Source: Oecophyllibacter saccharovorans
Lineage (GTDB): Bacteria; Pseudomonadota; Alphaproteobacteria; Acetobacterales; Acetobacteraceae
Direction: 5' to 3'
Assembly (NCBI RefSeq): GCF_006542375.1
Contig: NZ_CP038143.1
Span: 62,001 to 126,000, forward strand
DNA length: 64,000 nt
The notes below the pieces were generated by a model that saw nothing but the letters and a program-made list of their open reading frames with translations, was not told where the DNA came from and did not search any database. Shown here piece by piece: positions 24,800 to 33,795 of the stretch (the stretch's first letter is position 1; the number at the start of each line of letters is the position of its first letter). Both the position numbers and the translations under genes were made by a program.

Positions 24800-26116
24800 T
24801 TACAGTTTGGCAGCCGGTGCAGGAGCAGCTTTTTCCGGCGTGCTGGCAGAGGCAGGACTGATCAGACGGGAGCCACCACCCGGCACAATCTCATAGAGGT
24901 TCAAGCCACGCAGCACATGCCCGTTCGGCAGCAATCTGAACCAGCCATTCACGCCAACAAAGCCATCAGGATCCGTCAGGCGTTCCACTGACAGAGAGTG
25001 TTGGCTGATCAGCGCGCCTGCCAGTGCGGCGGTATCATAGGCAAAATCGGTTACCGGCGAGGGCGCCTGGTGATACAGGGCCGTATACTGGCGGACATAT
25101 CCACCGCGCTGGCTCGTATCAAGTCCGGCATACCATGCCCCCTTCAACGCCCCCAGTTTGGTATCAAAGGACCGCCAGAGTGCCGGCCCCATGATCTGAA
25201 CCTGCGAAGAGCGCACGTCATCCTGCTTCATGGCGGCAATCACGCGCCCCAGATTCACTCCTGTATCCGCCAACAGCAGCGCATCGAAAGGTGGCGGACC
25301 CATGGGGACCCGTGGAAGGGGAATATGCACTTTCGGGGCTTCCTCCAGGGCTTCAGCCGTCTCCTTCTCGACCACCGGATCCACAGCTGAGGGCTCGGAT
25401 GCCGAAGAATCCTGGGCAGGCGTAGTCGAGTCAGGCTTGTCACTCAGATCCGGCGGGCGCCGCAGAGCGATTTCCGAAAGGTCGGCCATGCCCTGCGTCA
25501 CGGATTCAGGAGTGGCATCATGGAAAACGATATGGGGTGGCTCAAGTGCAGCGTGCTGACAGGCCTCCGCCAGGGCGCTGGCCATGGCGTGGCCCAAGGG
25601 GGATTCAGGCAGAAAAGCTGCAAAACGGTGCCGCCCCGCAGCCACAGCTGCCTGCACGAGGCGATCCACCTGCTGCTCGGGCGTCAGCCCCATGACCCAC
25701 ACGCCTGGGCGCGCCTGCTGGCTGTCGCTGGTGAAAGCCAGTTCCGGCAGCTGAGCCGGCTGCAGGACATCGGCTGCCTGCTCGGTCGCCCCGCCCATGA
25801 GCGGGCCGAGCACGATGCTGTCCCCTGCGCTCACGGCCTTGTGGGCCGCCTGGGTGCCGTTGGAAGGAGGCGCGCTGTCAAAAACGTCCAGCGCGATCTT
25901 CTGTGAAGGCGGCAGGGCCAGTCGCGCTGCCTGGCGCATGCGCTGCCCGATGGCCGCATGGGCGCCTGAAAGGGGCAGAATCAGACCGACGCGTGGCCCT
26001 TTGGGGGTCACCGTCTCCGGGCTTAACGCATGGGAGCCCTGCTTGCCGCCTCCACCGGAACAGGCTGCAAGGCTCATGCATAACGCAGTTGCCAGAAGCA
26101 GGGAGACCCCTTGCAT
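24800..26116 (-). CDS. LpoA-type lipoprotein / periplasmic-binding-protein-like (PBP activator family)
   Basis: 438 residues from ATG 26116; the open frame reaches ATG 26242. The listed start puts a lipoprotein signal right at the N-terminus: hydrophobic L-L-L-A-T-A-L-C-M-S then the lipobox L-A-A-C. The mature protein begins with Gly/Ser and a type-I periplasmic-binding fold (V-G-L-I-L-P-L-S-G). An acidic Asp/Ser/Glu-rich insert lies near the middle. Such proteins are annotated as penicillin-binding protein activators; in E. coli lpoA is likewise divergent from rsmI, as here. GGAGG lies only 1 base from ATG 26116, too close to be ideal, so the start is open. Confidence 0.72.
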   Translation of the reverse strand: MQGVSLLLATALCMSLAACSGGGGKQGSHALSPETVTPKGPRVGLILPLSGAHAAIGQRMRQAARLALPPSQKIALDVFDSAPPSNGTQAAHKAVSAGDSIVLGPLMGGATEQAADVLQPAQLPELAFTSDSQQARPGVWVMGLTPEQQVDRLVQAAVAAGRHRFAAFLPESPLGHAMASALAEACQHAALEPPHIVFHDATPESVTQGMADLSEIALRRPPDLSDKPDSTTPAQDSSASEPSAVDPVVEKETAEALEEAPKVHIPLPRVPMGPPPFDALLLADTGVNLGRVIAAMKQDDVRSSQVQIMGPALWRSFDTKLGALKGAWYAGLDTSQRGGYVRQYTALYHQAPSPVTDFAYDTAALAGALISQHSLSVERLTDPDGFVGVNGWFRLLPNGHVLRGLNLYEIVPGGGSRLISPASASTPEKAAPAPAAKL

Positions 26117-26208
26117 TCCTCCGGTCCCGCGGCCGCGGCTGTCCTTGCTCTTGCACCAGCACAATGGCACAGCTTGAGCAGACGTTGCCTGGCTTGCGGG
26201 AGAAACCG

Positions 26209-27120
26209 ATGCCGATGCCGATTCCAATGCCTGAGAAATCATATGACCCCACTTCCAAGAAGATGACCTCTTCTTCTACCGGGCAGCTTGTGCTGGTGGC
26301 AACGCCCATCGGCAATCTGGGCGATATAACCCCCCGCGCATTGGAAGCTCTGCAGACTGCCGACACCATTTTATGTGAAGATACGCGCGTTACGGCCAAA
26401 CTGCTGCAGCATTACGGGATTTCAAAACCTCTTCTGGCCGTGCATGACCATAATGAAAGCCAACGCCTGCCCGCTCTCCTGGAAAGACTGCGCAACGGTG
26501 AGACACTGGTTCTTGTCTCTGACGCCGGCACACCGGTCTTTTCCGACCCCGGCTACCGGCTTGTCCGCGCTGCCATTGAAGCTGACCTGCCGGTTACCTC
26601 ACTGCCTGGCCCTAACGCAGCCGTTACCGCACTGACCCTTTCCGGGCTGCCGCCTGCCCCCTTCCTGTTCCTGGGGTTTCCCGCACGCGGAGAAGCACGG
26701 ATACAGGAGTTTTCAGGGCTGCGCGCTCTGGAACAGACCGGTCTGCAGGCAACGCTGGCCTGGTACGAATCCCCCCACCGCCTGCTCGACACCCTGCAGG
26801 ATCTGATTGCCGTCTTCGGGGCTGAACGCCCGGCCGCCGTGGGACGGGAGCTGACCAAGAAATTCGAGGAAATGGTCCGCGGCACTCTGGCAGAGGTGCT
26901 GGCGCATTTCCGTCAGTTTCCCCCACGTGGCGAGATCACTCTTCTCGTCGGTCCCCCGCCGGAAGATGATACAGGCGCACAGGACCTCGACACCCTCCTG
27001 CAGGAAGCCTTGCGGACTCATTCAGTCAGGGATGCAGCGGCCCTGGTAGCCCCCCAGGTCAAGCTGCCCAAACGCACTGTTTACGCCCGGGCCATGGAAC
27101 TGGCCCGGGAAAAAGAGTGA
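26209..27120 (+). CDS. rsmI: 16S rRNA (cytidine1402-2'-O)-methyltransferase
   Basis: 303 residues. RsmI methylates C1402 in the ribosomal P site. The tetrapyrrole-methylase fold is clear: L-V-L-V-A-T-P-I-G-N-L-G-D-I near residue 28, C-E-D-T-R-V-T, H-D-H-N-E, V-S-D-A-G-T-P-x-F-S-D-P-G-Y, and P-G-P-N-A. The frame is open far upstream; I choose ATG 26209 because GGGAG lies 6 bases before it. ATGs at 26227 and 26263 would give shorter tails. The first residues (M-P-M-P-I-P-M-P) come from a short ATGCCG repeat. Confidence 0.93.
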   Translation: MPMPIPMPEKSYDPTSKKMTSSSTGQLVLVATPIGNLGDITPRALEALQTADTILCEDTRVTAKLLQHYGISKPLLAVHDHNESQRLPALLERLRNGETLVLVSDAGTPVFSDPGYRLVRAAIEADLPVTSLPGPNAAVTALTLSGLPPAPFLFLGFPARGEARIQEFSGLRALEQTGLQATLAWYESPHRLLDTLQDLIAVFGAERPAAVGRELTKKFEEMVRGTLAEVLAHFRQFPPRGEITLLVGPPPEDDTGAQDLDTLLQEALRTHSVRDAAALVAPQVKLPKRTVYARAMELAREKE

Positions 27121-27131
27121 ACCGGATCCTG

Positions 27132-27908
27132 TCACTGCTTCGGCTTGGGCAGGCGGAAAGTCTTGGGCGGCAGCGGAACCCAACCGTTCCTGACATCAGA
27201 AAGACGAACTGAAGTCACGTGACCCTGGGCATCGCGGACATTCCAACCCACAAGGGTCAGCGGCTGAGCGGTAAAGATGAGCGTGAGTTCCCCTTCGGCG
27301 GGATTGGATGTGCGCACCACGTTCAGGAAAAGCTCGTTTCCGACCTGTTTGAATCCAGTAAGAGTGATATCTCCCCTGAAGCGTGGATGCGGCTGGAGCA
27401 GAATGCCCAGCGGCGTGTGGTCAGCTGGCAGGGTGGTGATCTGGTCGATGCTCTTGTCCTGAAAGACGATCTTGGCCTCATCAGCGACCAGCAGCAGCGG
27501 GCTGGGCGGATCATAGGTAAAGCGCATGCGCCCGGGTCGTTCGAGGATCAGTGAACCGTTCGTCACCTCGCCATTGGCGGCCGTCTGGCGAAAGCGGGCC
27601 TGAATCATCCGGGTGGAAGCAAGCGCATCTTCAATCCGCTCCACCCATCCTTTCTGAGCCGGGTTCAGGACTGGCGCCGCCGGGAAATTCTGCTGGTGAT
27701 CGGGAGACTGCTCAAGCTGTGCGTGGTCTGGGCTCAGACCAGCCCCAGCTGAAAGATCCGCAGCGCCAGCCGGCAGCACAGTGCAGGCCAGCAGGCTGCC
27801 TGCCACCCCCAGGGTCAGCCCTGCCCTTCCATGCCGCCCTGATGGTTTTTTCTGTTTCATCATGCGCCATTTCCGCCAGAAGGAGGGAACCTCCAGATTA
27901 CGTCTCAT
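27132..27908 (-). CDS. lolA: outer-membrane lipoprotein carrier protein LolA
   Basis: 258 residues. LolA carries lipoproteins across the periplasm. A basic N-region (K-Q-K-K-P-S-G-R-H-G-R) is followed by a hydrophobic core and A-G-A-A cleavage site near residue 50; then a Pro/Gln linker and the LolA fold: M-I-Q-A-R-F-R-Q near 100, L-E-R-P-G-R-M-R-F-T-Y-D-P-P with the important Arg, and N-G-W-V-P-L-P-P near the end. ATG 27908 lies 1 base after the mbfA stop and has GGGAG 9 bases upstream; ATG 27863 would remove 15 residues from the long N-region. LolB is not in the window. Confidence 0.88.
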   Translation of the reverse strand: MRRNLEVPSFWRKWRMMKQKKPSGRHGRAGLTLGVAGSLLACTVLPAGAADLSAGAGLSPDHAQLEQSPDHQQNFPAAPVLNPAQKGWVERIEDALASTRMIQARFRQTAANGEVTNGSLILERPGRMRFTYDPPSPLLLVADEAKIVFQDKSIDQITTLPADHTPLGILLQPHPRFRGDITLTGFKQVGNELFLNVVRTSNPAEGELTLIFTAQPLTLVGWNVRDAQGHVTSVRLSDVRNGWVPLPPKTFRLPKPKQ

Positions 27909-27909
27909 C

Positions 27910-28866
27910 TCATGAACTCCCGATCAACACGCCAGCACCGAAAACAAGTGCCCCTCCCAGGACAACCTGAACCAGGGAAATGCTGAAAGGTGTATCCTGA
28001 TACTTCCAGCGGATCCATGAAATCAGGAAAAGCTCTACCGCCACCACGATCACAGCCAGCGTGAAAGCCAGGTGAAAATCCGGCACCAGAAAAGGCAGGG
28101 TATGGAAGATGCCGCCTGCAAAGGTCATGGCACCGCATAACACGCCACGCGCCAGGGAGCTGCCACGCCCTGAAAGCTTCCCGTCATCTGCCAGCGCTTC
28201 CGCAAGCCCCATGGAAATTGCCGCGCCCACCGAGGCCGCCAGCCCCACCTGAAAGGCGCTGAAAGCATCATGCGTGGCAAAAGCAGCAGCAAAAACAGGT
28301 GCCAGCGTGGAAACGGAACCATCCATCAGCCCGACAAGACCGGGCTGCACGATCCTGAGCAGGAAGTCCCGCCGCCCGATTTCATCTTCGCGCGCCTGGA
28401 CATCCTCCGTGACAAGACGATTTTCCAGCTGCGCCGCTTCATGGCGGTGCCGTTCCTCAATAGAGGCCAGGTCGCCCAGCAATTTGCGGATGCCGGCATC
28501 ACGGGAAAGACTGGCGGCCTTGCGGTAGAACTGGGCTGCCTGCTGTTCCATCACTTCTGCCTGAGCCCGGATGGCAGAAATATTGCGGTTCTTCATCTGC
28601 CAGGCTGACTTGCGTCTTGGAAAACCAAGAATATCCTGGCGCCTTACCAGCAGCACATGCGGGCCGAAACGCTCATGATACAGATCTATCAGCTGGCGCC
28701 GGTGGACATTCTCTTCCTCGGCCATCTCACGGAAAAGCGCAGCGCTGTCGGGATATTTTTCCTGCAGCATATGCGCATAATCGGCATAGATATGACCATC
28801 TTCCTCCTCAGTCGCGATGGCCAGCGCCAGAATTTCCCGCTCACTCAGTTCAGACAGGGTCGGCAC
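27910..28866 (-). CDS. mbfA: membrane-bound ferritin-like iron exporter (rubrerythrin-VIT1 fusion)
   Basis: 318 residues. The N-terminal half is a rubrerythrin-like di-iron domain (A-x-x-x-E-E-E-D-G-x-I-Y near residue 18, E-E-N-V-H-R near 50, and a second E-x-x-H-R-H-E set near 135); the C-terminal half is a VIT1/CCC1 domain with about five membrane segments starting at G-L-V-G-L-M-D-G. This is the domain plan of MbfA, which exports iron and protects against peroxide in rhizobia. GTG 28866, 1 base after the gshA stop with AGGAGG 12 bases upstream, gives the family's usual N-terminus; ATG 28902 would overlap gshA by 35 bases. Confidence 0.85.
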   Translation of the reverse strand: MPTLSELSEREILALAIATEEEDGHIYADYAHMLQEKYPDSAALFREMAEEENVHRRQLIDLYHERFGPHVLLVRRQDILGFPRRKSAWQMKNRNISAIRAQAEVMEQQAAQFYRKAASLSRDAGIRKLLGDLASIEERHRHEAAQLENRLVTEDVQAREDEIGRRDFLLRIVQPGLVGLMDGSVSTLAPVFAAAFATHDAFSAFQVGLAASVGAAISMGLAEALADDGKLSGRGSSLARGVLCGAMTFAGGIFHTLPFLVPDFHLAFTLAVIVVAVELFLISWIRWKYQDTPFSISLVQVVLGGALVFGAGVLIGSS

Positions 28867-28867
28867 G

Positions 28868-30250
28868 TCAGACAGCAGCCTCCTGGAATATGGGGCGCAC
28901 ATCCCCTTTCCAGACAGTGTGATATTTTTCGAGCCATTTTTCCGCCTGCGTCGGTCCGCCTGCGGCAATTTCATGCAGGGGCGCCAGATAGACCTCTTCT
29001 CCCAGGCCACGCGCCTTTAACCCCTTGTCAGCCAGCTGCAGCACACGCTGCGCCAGCGGCCGCAACCCGCCCGGGAAAGGCGCCTCCATGGCCTTGCGCG
29101 CCACTTCTGGACGCAGCGCCCGCCAGGTTTCCCAGGGATGTTCGCGCACCAGGGCTTCGACTTCGGCCAGCACGCTCTCATCATACAGCAGCCCCACCCA
29201 TAGGGCGGACTGTGCCAGCATCATTTCCGGGCTTCCGGCATCCGCGCCTCGCATTTCCAGAAACTGCTTGAGACGCACATCAGGGAAAAGCGTGGTCAGA
29301 TGGTCTTCAAAATCACCGACTGTCGGGGTCAGATCCGCCAGAATGCCTTCGCCGTTACCCTCCAACCAGCGGCGGAAGGAAGCACCGGCAACGTCATGAT
29401 ATTTTCCATCCCGCATGACGAAATACATCGGCACGTCCAGCGCCCAGTCCACGTATTTTTCAAAACCGAAATCTGGAGCGAAAAATTCCGCTGGCTGGCC
29501 TGAACGGGCAGGATCGGTATTCAGCCAGCTGCGCATTCTCGTTGAAAGCCAGCCGCTGGGCTTGCCCTCCTCGAAAGGGGAATTGGCAAATAGGGCTGAG
29601 GCCAGGGGCTGAAGCGCAAGGGAAACCTGCATCTTGCGCACCATATCGGCCTCGTCGCTGAAATCCAGATTGACCTGAACCGTGCAGCTGCGGGTCATCA
29701 TGTCCAGGCCGCCCGTGCCGACCTTGGGCATGTAACGGCGCATGATCGCGTAACGGCTCTTGGGCATCCAGGGCATGTCCTCACGGGGCCAGAGCGGCTG
29801 GAAACCAAGCGGGGCAAAGCCGAGCCCGAGCCGGGCTGCCGGTGCTTTCAAAGCCTCAAAGTGGCGCGCCATTTCCGCGCGCGTCTGGTGCAGATCGCTT
29901 ACCGGAGCGCCGGAGAGTTCAAACTGACCTGCCGGCTCAAGGGAGATGGAAGCATCCTTCTCACCAGCTTGCCCCTTCAGACCGATAACGTTCGGGCCAT
30001 CATAAAGAGGGGAAAAGTCTTTCCCTTCAAAAGACTGCAGGAGATTCTGGATGCCCCGCGGAGCATAAGGCGGCGGGGCATAAGGGGCCCTTTCCTCGCT
30101 CTTTGCCGCCCCCGGCAACGTGAAACCGAATTTTTCGTGTTCTGTCCCGATCTTCCAGTCCTGGCGGGGCTTGGAGCCCCTGGCCAGCACTTCAACCAGC
30201 TGGCCCTTGTTGCGGATTGGGGTTGAATTGCTTTCACCTGGATTTGACAT
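28868..30250 (-). CDS. gshA: glutamate-cysteine ligase
   Basis: 460 residues from ATG 30250. First enzyme of glutathione synthesis, of the plant/alphaproteobacterial GCS2 type. Conserved blocks seen: I-G-T-E-H-E-K-F-G near residue 34, S-L-E-P-A-G-Q-F-E-L-S-G, M-P-K-S-R-Y-A-I-M with M-M-T-R-S-C-T-V-Q-V-N-L-D, L-F-A-N-S-P-F-x-E-G, and E-M-R-G-A-D. The frame opens back to ATG 30388, but that 46-residue extension is low-complexity and unlike the family start. A 13-base-spaced direct repeat lies just upstream. Co-directional with lolA and mbfA, which suggests a shared redox/iron theme. Confidence 0.9.
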   Translation of the reverse strand: MSNPGESNSTPIRNKGQLVEVLARGSKPRQDWKIGTEHEKFGFTLPGAAKSEERAPYAPPPYAPRGIQNLLQSFEGKDFSPLYDGPNVIGLKGQAGEKDASISLEPAGQFELSGAPVSDLHQTRAEMARHFEALKAPAARLGLGFAPLGFQPLWPREDMPWMPKSRYAIMRRYMPKVGTGGLDMMTRSCTVQVNLDFSDEADMVRKMQVSLALQPLASALFANSPFEEGKPSGWLSTRMRSWLNTDPARSGQPAEFFAPDFGFEKYVDWALDVPMYFVMRDGKYHDVAGASFRRWLEGNGEGILADLTPTVGDFEDHLTTLFPDVRLKQFLEMRGADAGSPEMMLAQSALWVGLLYDESVLAEVEALVREHPWETWRALRPEVARKAMEAPFPGGLRPLAQRVLQLADKGLKARGLGEEVYLAPLHEIAAGGPTQAEKWLEKYHTVWKGDVRPIFQEAAV

Positions 30251-30280
30251 AAGCCGCTCGGAAGCCCTGTGCCTGTTGCA

Positions 30281-30304
30281 AGGAGTTGAAATGAGGAGTT
30301 GAAA
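30281..30304. repeat. direct repeat pair upstream of gshA
   Basis: AGGAGTTGAAA occurs at 30281-30291 and 30294-30304 (13-base period), 31 bases upstream of the gshA ATG on the other strand. Read toward gshA it is TTTCAACTCCT twice. A possible operator; no function shown. Confidence 0.5.
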
Positions 30305-30467
30305 AATCTCGGTACGGGAAGAAGAAGTACCTGCTTCGGGGCTCGCGGGATGCTTCAATCGGGCGCGACGGTCGAAAAGTCCGTTCATCTTAACGTCTTT
30401 TCACCGACACGACCAGCACAGTGGCGCCGCTCAACTGCCCCCAAGCAGAACTGAAACCTCCAGGTTC

Positions 30468-31190
30468 TCAGCCCCCCTTCAGGGCTGCTGCCGCGTTCAG
30501 GCGTGAAAGCGCTGCACAACCGGCCGTATCCGCACGCAGAACAAGAGGCCCCAGCGACAATGGCCGCAGGGAAGCAAGCTTTTCCAGCCGCGCCACTTCC
30601 TCAGGCGAAAAACCACCTTCCGGCCCGATCAGAAGCGCATCCGCTTCGACCAGCGGCGGGGCATGTACATGGCGCTCCAGCGCGACAGCCAGACTGCGGC
30701 GCTCGGGCCAGCGGGCAAGGACTGCTGCCAAAGGCTCTATCGGCATAACACCAGGCACGTCCAGGCGTTCGCACTGCTCAGCCGCTTCACAGGCAATGAG
30801 ACCCAGCCGCTCCAGATTGAGGCGGTGTGTGTTGGTTCGCGCCGTAATGACGGGGCGGAAACGGGACACACCCATCTCGGTGCCCATGCGAATCATCAGC
30901 TCTGTGGCATCACGCTTGAGCGGAGCGAAAAGCAGCTCCGGCCCTTCGGTCTCTTTCTGAGGCCTTGCGCAGGCCTGCAGCTGGGCAGTGGCCCGGTTCT
31001 TGCGCAGGGTCGTCAGAACCGCCTGCCACTCTCCGTCGCGCCCATTGAACAACCGCACGCCCTGCCCGCTGGAAAGACGCAGAACATTGGCAAGATAATG
31101 CGCCTGTTCAGCTGAAAGGGCGATTTCAGCCCCGGCTGCGAAAGCATTGTCATCGGGCTGGCAGAACAGGCGGGGCTCAGAGCGGCTCAT
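30468..31190 (-). CDS. rsmE: 16S rRNA (uracil1498-N3)-methyltransferase
   Basis: 240 residues. SPOUT-class enzyme that methylates U1498 of 16S rRNA. A short PUA-like N-terminal domain (R-L-F-C-Q..., H-Y-L-A-N-V-L-R-L) is followed by the knotted SAM domain: A-P-L-K-R, M-I-R-M-G-T-E-M-G-V, R-T-N-T-H-R-L, A-A-E-Q-C-E-R, and the motif I-G-P-E-G-G-F-S-P-E-E with L-G-P-L-V-L-R-A-D-T-A at the end. Divergent from ubiA. GGAAGGG abuts the ATG. Confidence 0.93.
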   Translation of the reverse strand: MSRSEPRLFCQPDDNAFAAGAEIALSAEQAHYLANVLRLSSGQGVRLFNGRDGEWQAVLTTLRKNRATAQLQACARPQKETEGPELLFAPLKRDATELMIRMGTEMGVSRFRPVITARTNTHRLNLERLGLIACEAAEQCERLDVPGVMPIEPLAAVLARWPERRSLAVALERHVHAPPLVEADALLIGPEGGFSPEEVARLEKLASLRPLSLGPLVLRADTAGCAALSRLNAAAALKGG

Positions 31191-31342
31191 CCCTTCCGCA
31201 TATCGCTTTCACCGCCGGCACTCCAGTCTTTCTTTCACCCTGTGTTCACCGCGTGTGCTGTCAGAGTCCTGGATCGGGACCAGAGCCGGAAGCACGCTCC
31301 GTCAAGGTTGACCGAAGACGGTTTCTGCCCGATCACTTTTTC

Positions 31343-32287
31343 ATGCCTTCCATGCCGTCCCCCTCCCCAGCAGATGCACCCCATACCGACCTCCGCCACA
31401 ATGGCTGGATCCGCCACCTGCCCCCTTCCTGGCGCCCTTATGCCCTTCTGACGCGCCTTGACCGGCCTGTCGGATGCTGGCTGCTGTTTCTGCCGGGTGT
31501 TTACGGACTGTTTCTGCCGGCAGGCGTCTCCGATGCGGCGCGCTGGAAAGACGTGGTCCTTTTTGCCATCGGGGCTGTCCTCATGCGTTCAGCCGGTTGC
31601 GTGGTCAATGACATCTGGGACCGCAAGATTGATGCCAGGGTCAGCCGCACTGCCAACCGTCCGCTGGCTTCCGGCGCGCTGTCGCTGCGCCAGGCCTTTT
31701 TTCTGCTGGCGGTTCTGCTGCTGGGAGGGCTGGCGGTTCTGCTGCAACTTCCCCCCATCTGCTGGGCGCTTACGCCTCTGGCCCTTGTGCTGGTAGCCCT
31801 CTACCCCACTGCCAAGCGCTTCACCTGGTGGCCCCAGCTTATCATGGGCATTACCTTCGGCTTTGGCGCGCCCATGGGATATGCCGCAGCCCACGGCACG
31901 CTGGATGTGACAGGGCTGCTTCTCTACGGCGGTGTCATTCTCTGGCAGCTCGGTTTCGATACGGTCTACGGCTTTCAGGACATGGAGGATGACGCACGCA
32001 TCGGGGTCAAATCCACCTCCCGCCTGATGGTGGGACATGCACGCCTGTTCGTAACCCTCTGTTATGCAGGCACGCTCGCCCTCTTCGGCCTCTGCGCCCT
32101 GCGGGCCCATCTGGCAGGCTTCTTCTGGATCTTCTTCAGTGCGGCCGCCCTCTGGCTGTTGTGGCAGGGCACCCATCTCACCCCCTGCAATCCACGGCGC
32201 TGCCTGCAGGATTTCAGAAACAATGTTCCGATCGGAATGCTGTTCGCGCTGGCTTTCATATCCGGGCGCCTGGGTCTTTCCCTGTAA
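31343..32287 (+). CDS. ubiA: 4-hydroxybenzoate polyprenyltransferase
   Basis: 314 residues. Integral membrane enzyme that joins the polyprenyl chain (made by IspB-type synthase, also in this window) to 4-hydroxybenzoate in ubiquinone synthesis. Both Asp-rich motifs are present: N-D-I-W-D-R-K-I-D (~residue 85) and D-M-E-D-D-A-R-I-G-V-K-S-T (~210). About eight hydrophobic segments follow the R-L-D-R-P-V-G entry. The start is open: ATG 31343 or 31352, neither with a good ribosome site; the frame also reaches 31253. Convergent with the MFS gene. Confidence 0.93.
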   Translation: MPSMPSPSPADAPHTDLRHNGWIRHLPPSWRPYALLTRLDRPVGCWLLFLPGVYGLFLPAGVSDAARWKDVVLFAIGAVLMRSAGCVVNDIWDRKIDARVSRTANRPLASGALSLRQAFFLLAVLLLGGLAVLLQLPPICWALTPLALVLVALYPTAKRFTWWPQLIMGITFGFGAPMGYAAAHGTLDVTGLLLYGGVILWQLGFDTVYGFQDMEDDARIGVKSTSRLMVGHARLFVTLCYAGTLALFGLCALRAHLAGFFWIFFSAAALWLLWQGTHLTPCNPRRCLQDFRNNVPIGMLFALAFISGRLGLSL

Positions 32288-32296
32288 AAGCCACCC

Positions 32297-33724
32297 TCAA
32301 GGCCTTGTGGAATTTTGTGTGATCAAGCGGCGGGGCCGGAATAAACCGCGCCCTGCACTCAGTGAGGCGCCCAGAAATGCGACAAAGCTTGCGGCCCCAA
32401 GGCACAGAAAGGCGGGATGGGAGAAAACCGTGAAGATCCCTGCCACCAGAAAAGCGCCGATCGTCTGGCCCGACAGGCGCGAAACCGACAGCATGCCGCT
32501 TGCTCCCGCTTCCCGCCCCGGAGGGGCCGTAACCATGATGGCGCGGTTGTTGGGGGGCTGAAACAATCCGAAACCCAACCCCCCCAGCAGGGTGCGCCAG
32601 GCGATCATGGCGTTGGTGGCCTCCGGCGGCAGCAGCCATAAAAGGGCGAAAGCGGTTCCCGTCACCATCAGGCCGAGGGATGAGAGGATGGTTGCCGGAA
32701 TCCGGTCCGATACCCGCCCAACCAGAAAGGACATGATGGCCACGCCCGCCGCCCAGGGGGCGATGAGGAGACCGACCATGGTGGTACTGCGGTGGAAGGT
32801 ATCCACCAGCGAAAAGGGCATGGCCACGATATAGAGATTGGAGGCCACGAATCCGCAGAAACTCACCAGACAGGCGATGAAAAAGGGTCGGCGGGCCAGC
32901 AGGTCAACCGGCACGATCGGCTCATGATGCGCCTTCTGCCAGCGCAGAAGCCAGATCCAGAAGCCGATTCCGGTCAGAGTCAGGGTAGTGCCGGGCCAGA
33001 AATCAGCATGCATGAGGCTGTCGAGCCCCAACCCGGTCACGGCGAAGGCCAGGACTGTGAGAATGCCCCCCTGGATATCGACAGGGTGTGGGCTGCGCGG
33101 CGTCTTCGGCATCGCCAGGACAGACAGAATGAAAGCAGCTAATCCCAGGGGAAGATTGATCCAGAAAATCCAGGGCCACCCGGCCCGCGCCAGGATAAAC
33201 GCCCCCAATGTCGGTCCTGTCGCCACGCCGAGCCCTACGAACAGACCGTTCAGCGCGATGCCGCGCCCGAGCAGGCGATGGGGATAAATAAAACGCACCA
33301 AACCGATATTGACGCTCATGATGCACGCGCCTCCCACGCCCTGCAGGGCGCGGGCCAGGGTCAGCTCCAGAATGCTCTGCGACAGCGCACAGGCCACTGA
33401 GGCAATCATGAAAATGATAAGCCCCAACTGGTTCATGCGCGCAAAGCCGATCCGCCCGCCAATGGCCGCCAAGGGCAGCAGGCAGGACAGATTCGCCAAC
33501 TGGTAGGCATTCACCACCCAGATGGCCCGTGAAGGGCTGGTGTGAAGATCCTGCGCTATGGTCGGCAAAGCCACATTGGCAATGGCGTAATCCAGAACCG
33601 ACAGCACCAGGGCCAGCAGAACAGCCGACATGGCCTGAAAACGCCGCACCCCATAAAGCCCCGCATGGCGCTCGGGATCATACTCGCCTTCATGAAGCTG
33701 GGCGTCAGGGGTCTTCCCGCTCAT
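32297..33724 (-). CDS. MFS drug:H+ antiporter (DHA2, 14-TM type)
   Basis: 475 residues with about 14 hydrophobic segments. The motif-A-like loop G-G-R-I-G-F-A-R-M-N-Q-L-G lies after the second membrane segment, and motif C (G-V-A-T-G-P-T-L-G-A) in the fifth; L-D-Y-A-I-A-N-V-A-L-P-T-I-A in segment 1 is typical of the EmrB/QacA group. Probably exports toxic organics; substrate unknown. No EmrA-like partner is nearby, and no regulator flanks it. It sits between convergent ubiA and the der operon. Confidence 0.85.
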   Translation of the reverse strand: MSGKTPDAQLHEGEYDPERHAGLYGVRRFQAMSAVLLALVLSVLDYAIANVALPTIAQDLHTSPSRAIWVVNAYQLANLSCLLPLAAIGGRIGFARMNQLGLIIFMIASVACALSQSILELTLARALQGVGGACIMSVNIGLVRFIYPHRLLGRGIALNGLFVGLGVATGPTLGAFILARAGWPWIFWINLPLGLAAFILSVLAMPKTPRSPHPVDIQGGILTVLAFAVTGLGLDSLMHADFWPGTTLTLTGIGFWIWLLRWQKAHHEPIVPVDLLARRPFFIACLVSFCGFVASNLYIVAMPFSLVDTFHRSTTMVGLLIAPWAAGVAIMSFLVGRVSDRIPATILSSLGLMVTGTAFALLWLLPPEATNAMIAWRTLLGGLGFGLFQPPNNRAIMVTAPPGREAGASGMLSVSRLSGQTIGAFLVAGIFTVFSHPAFLCLGAASFVAFLGASLSAGRGLFRPRRLITQNSTRP

Positions 33725-33795
33725 TGGCCGCTCTCATTCCCGGGGCTTGATGATACAGGCTTCCGTTCAGATGGGCCGGCCGCCTGGCTGACATT

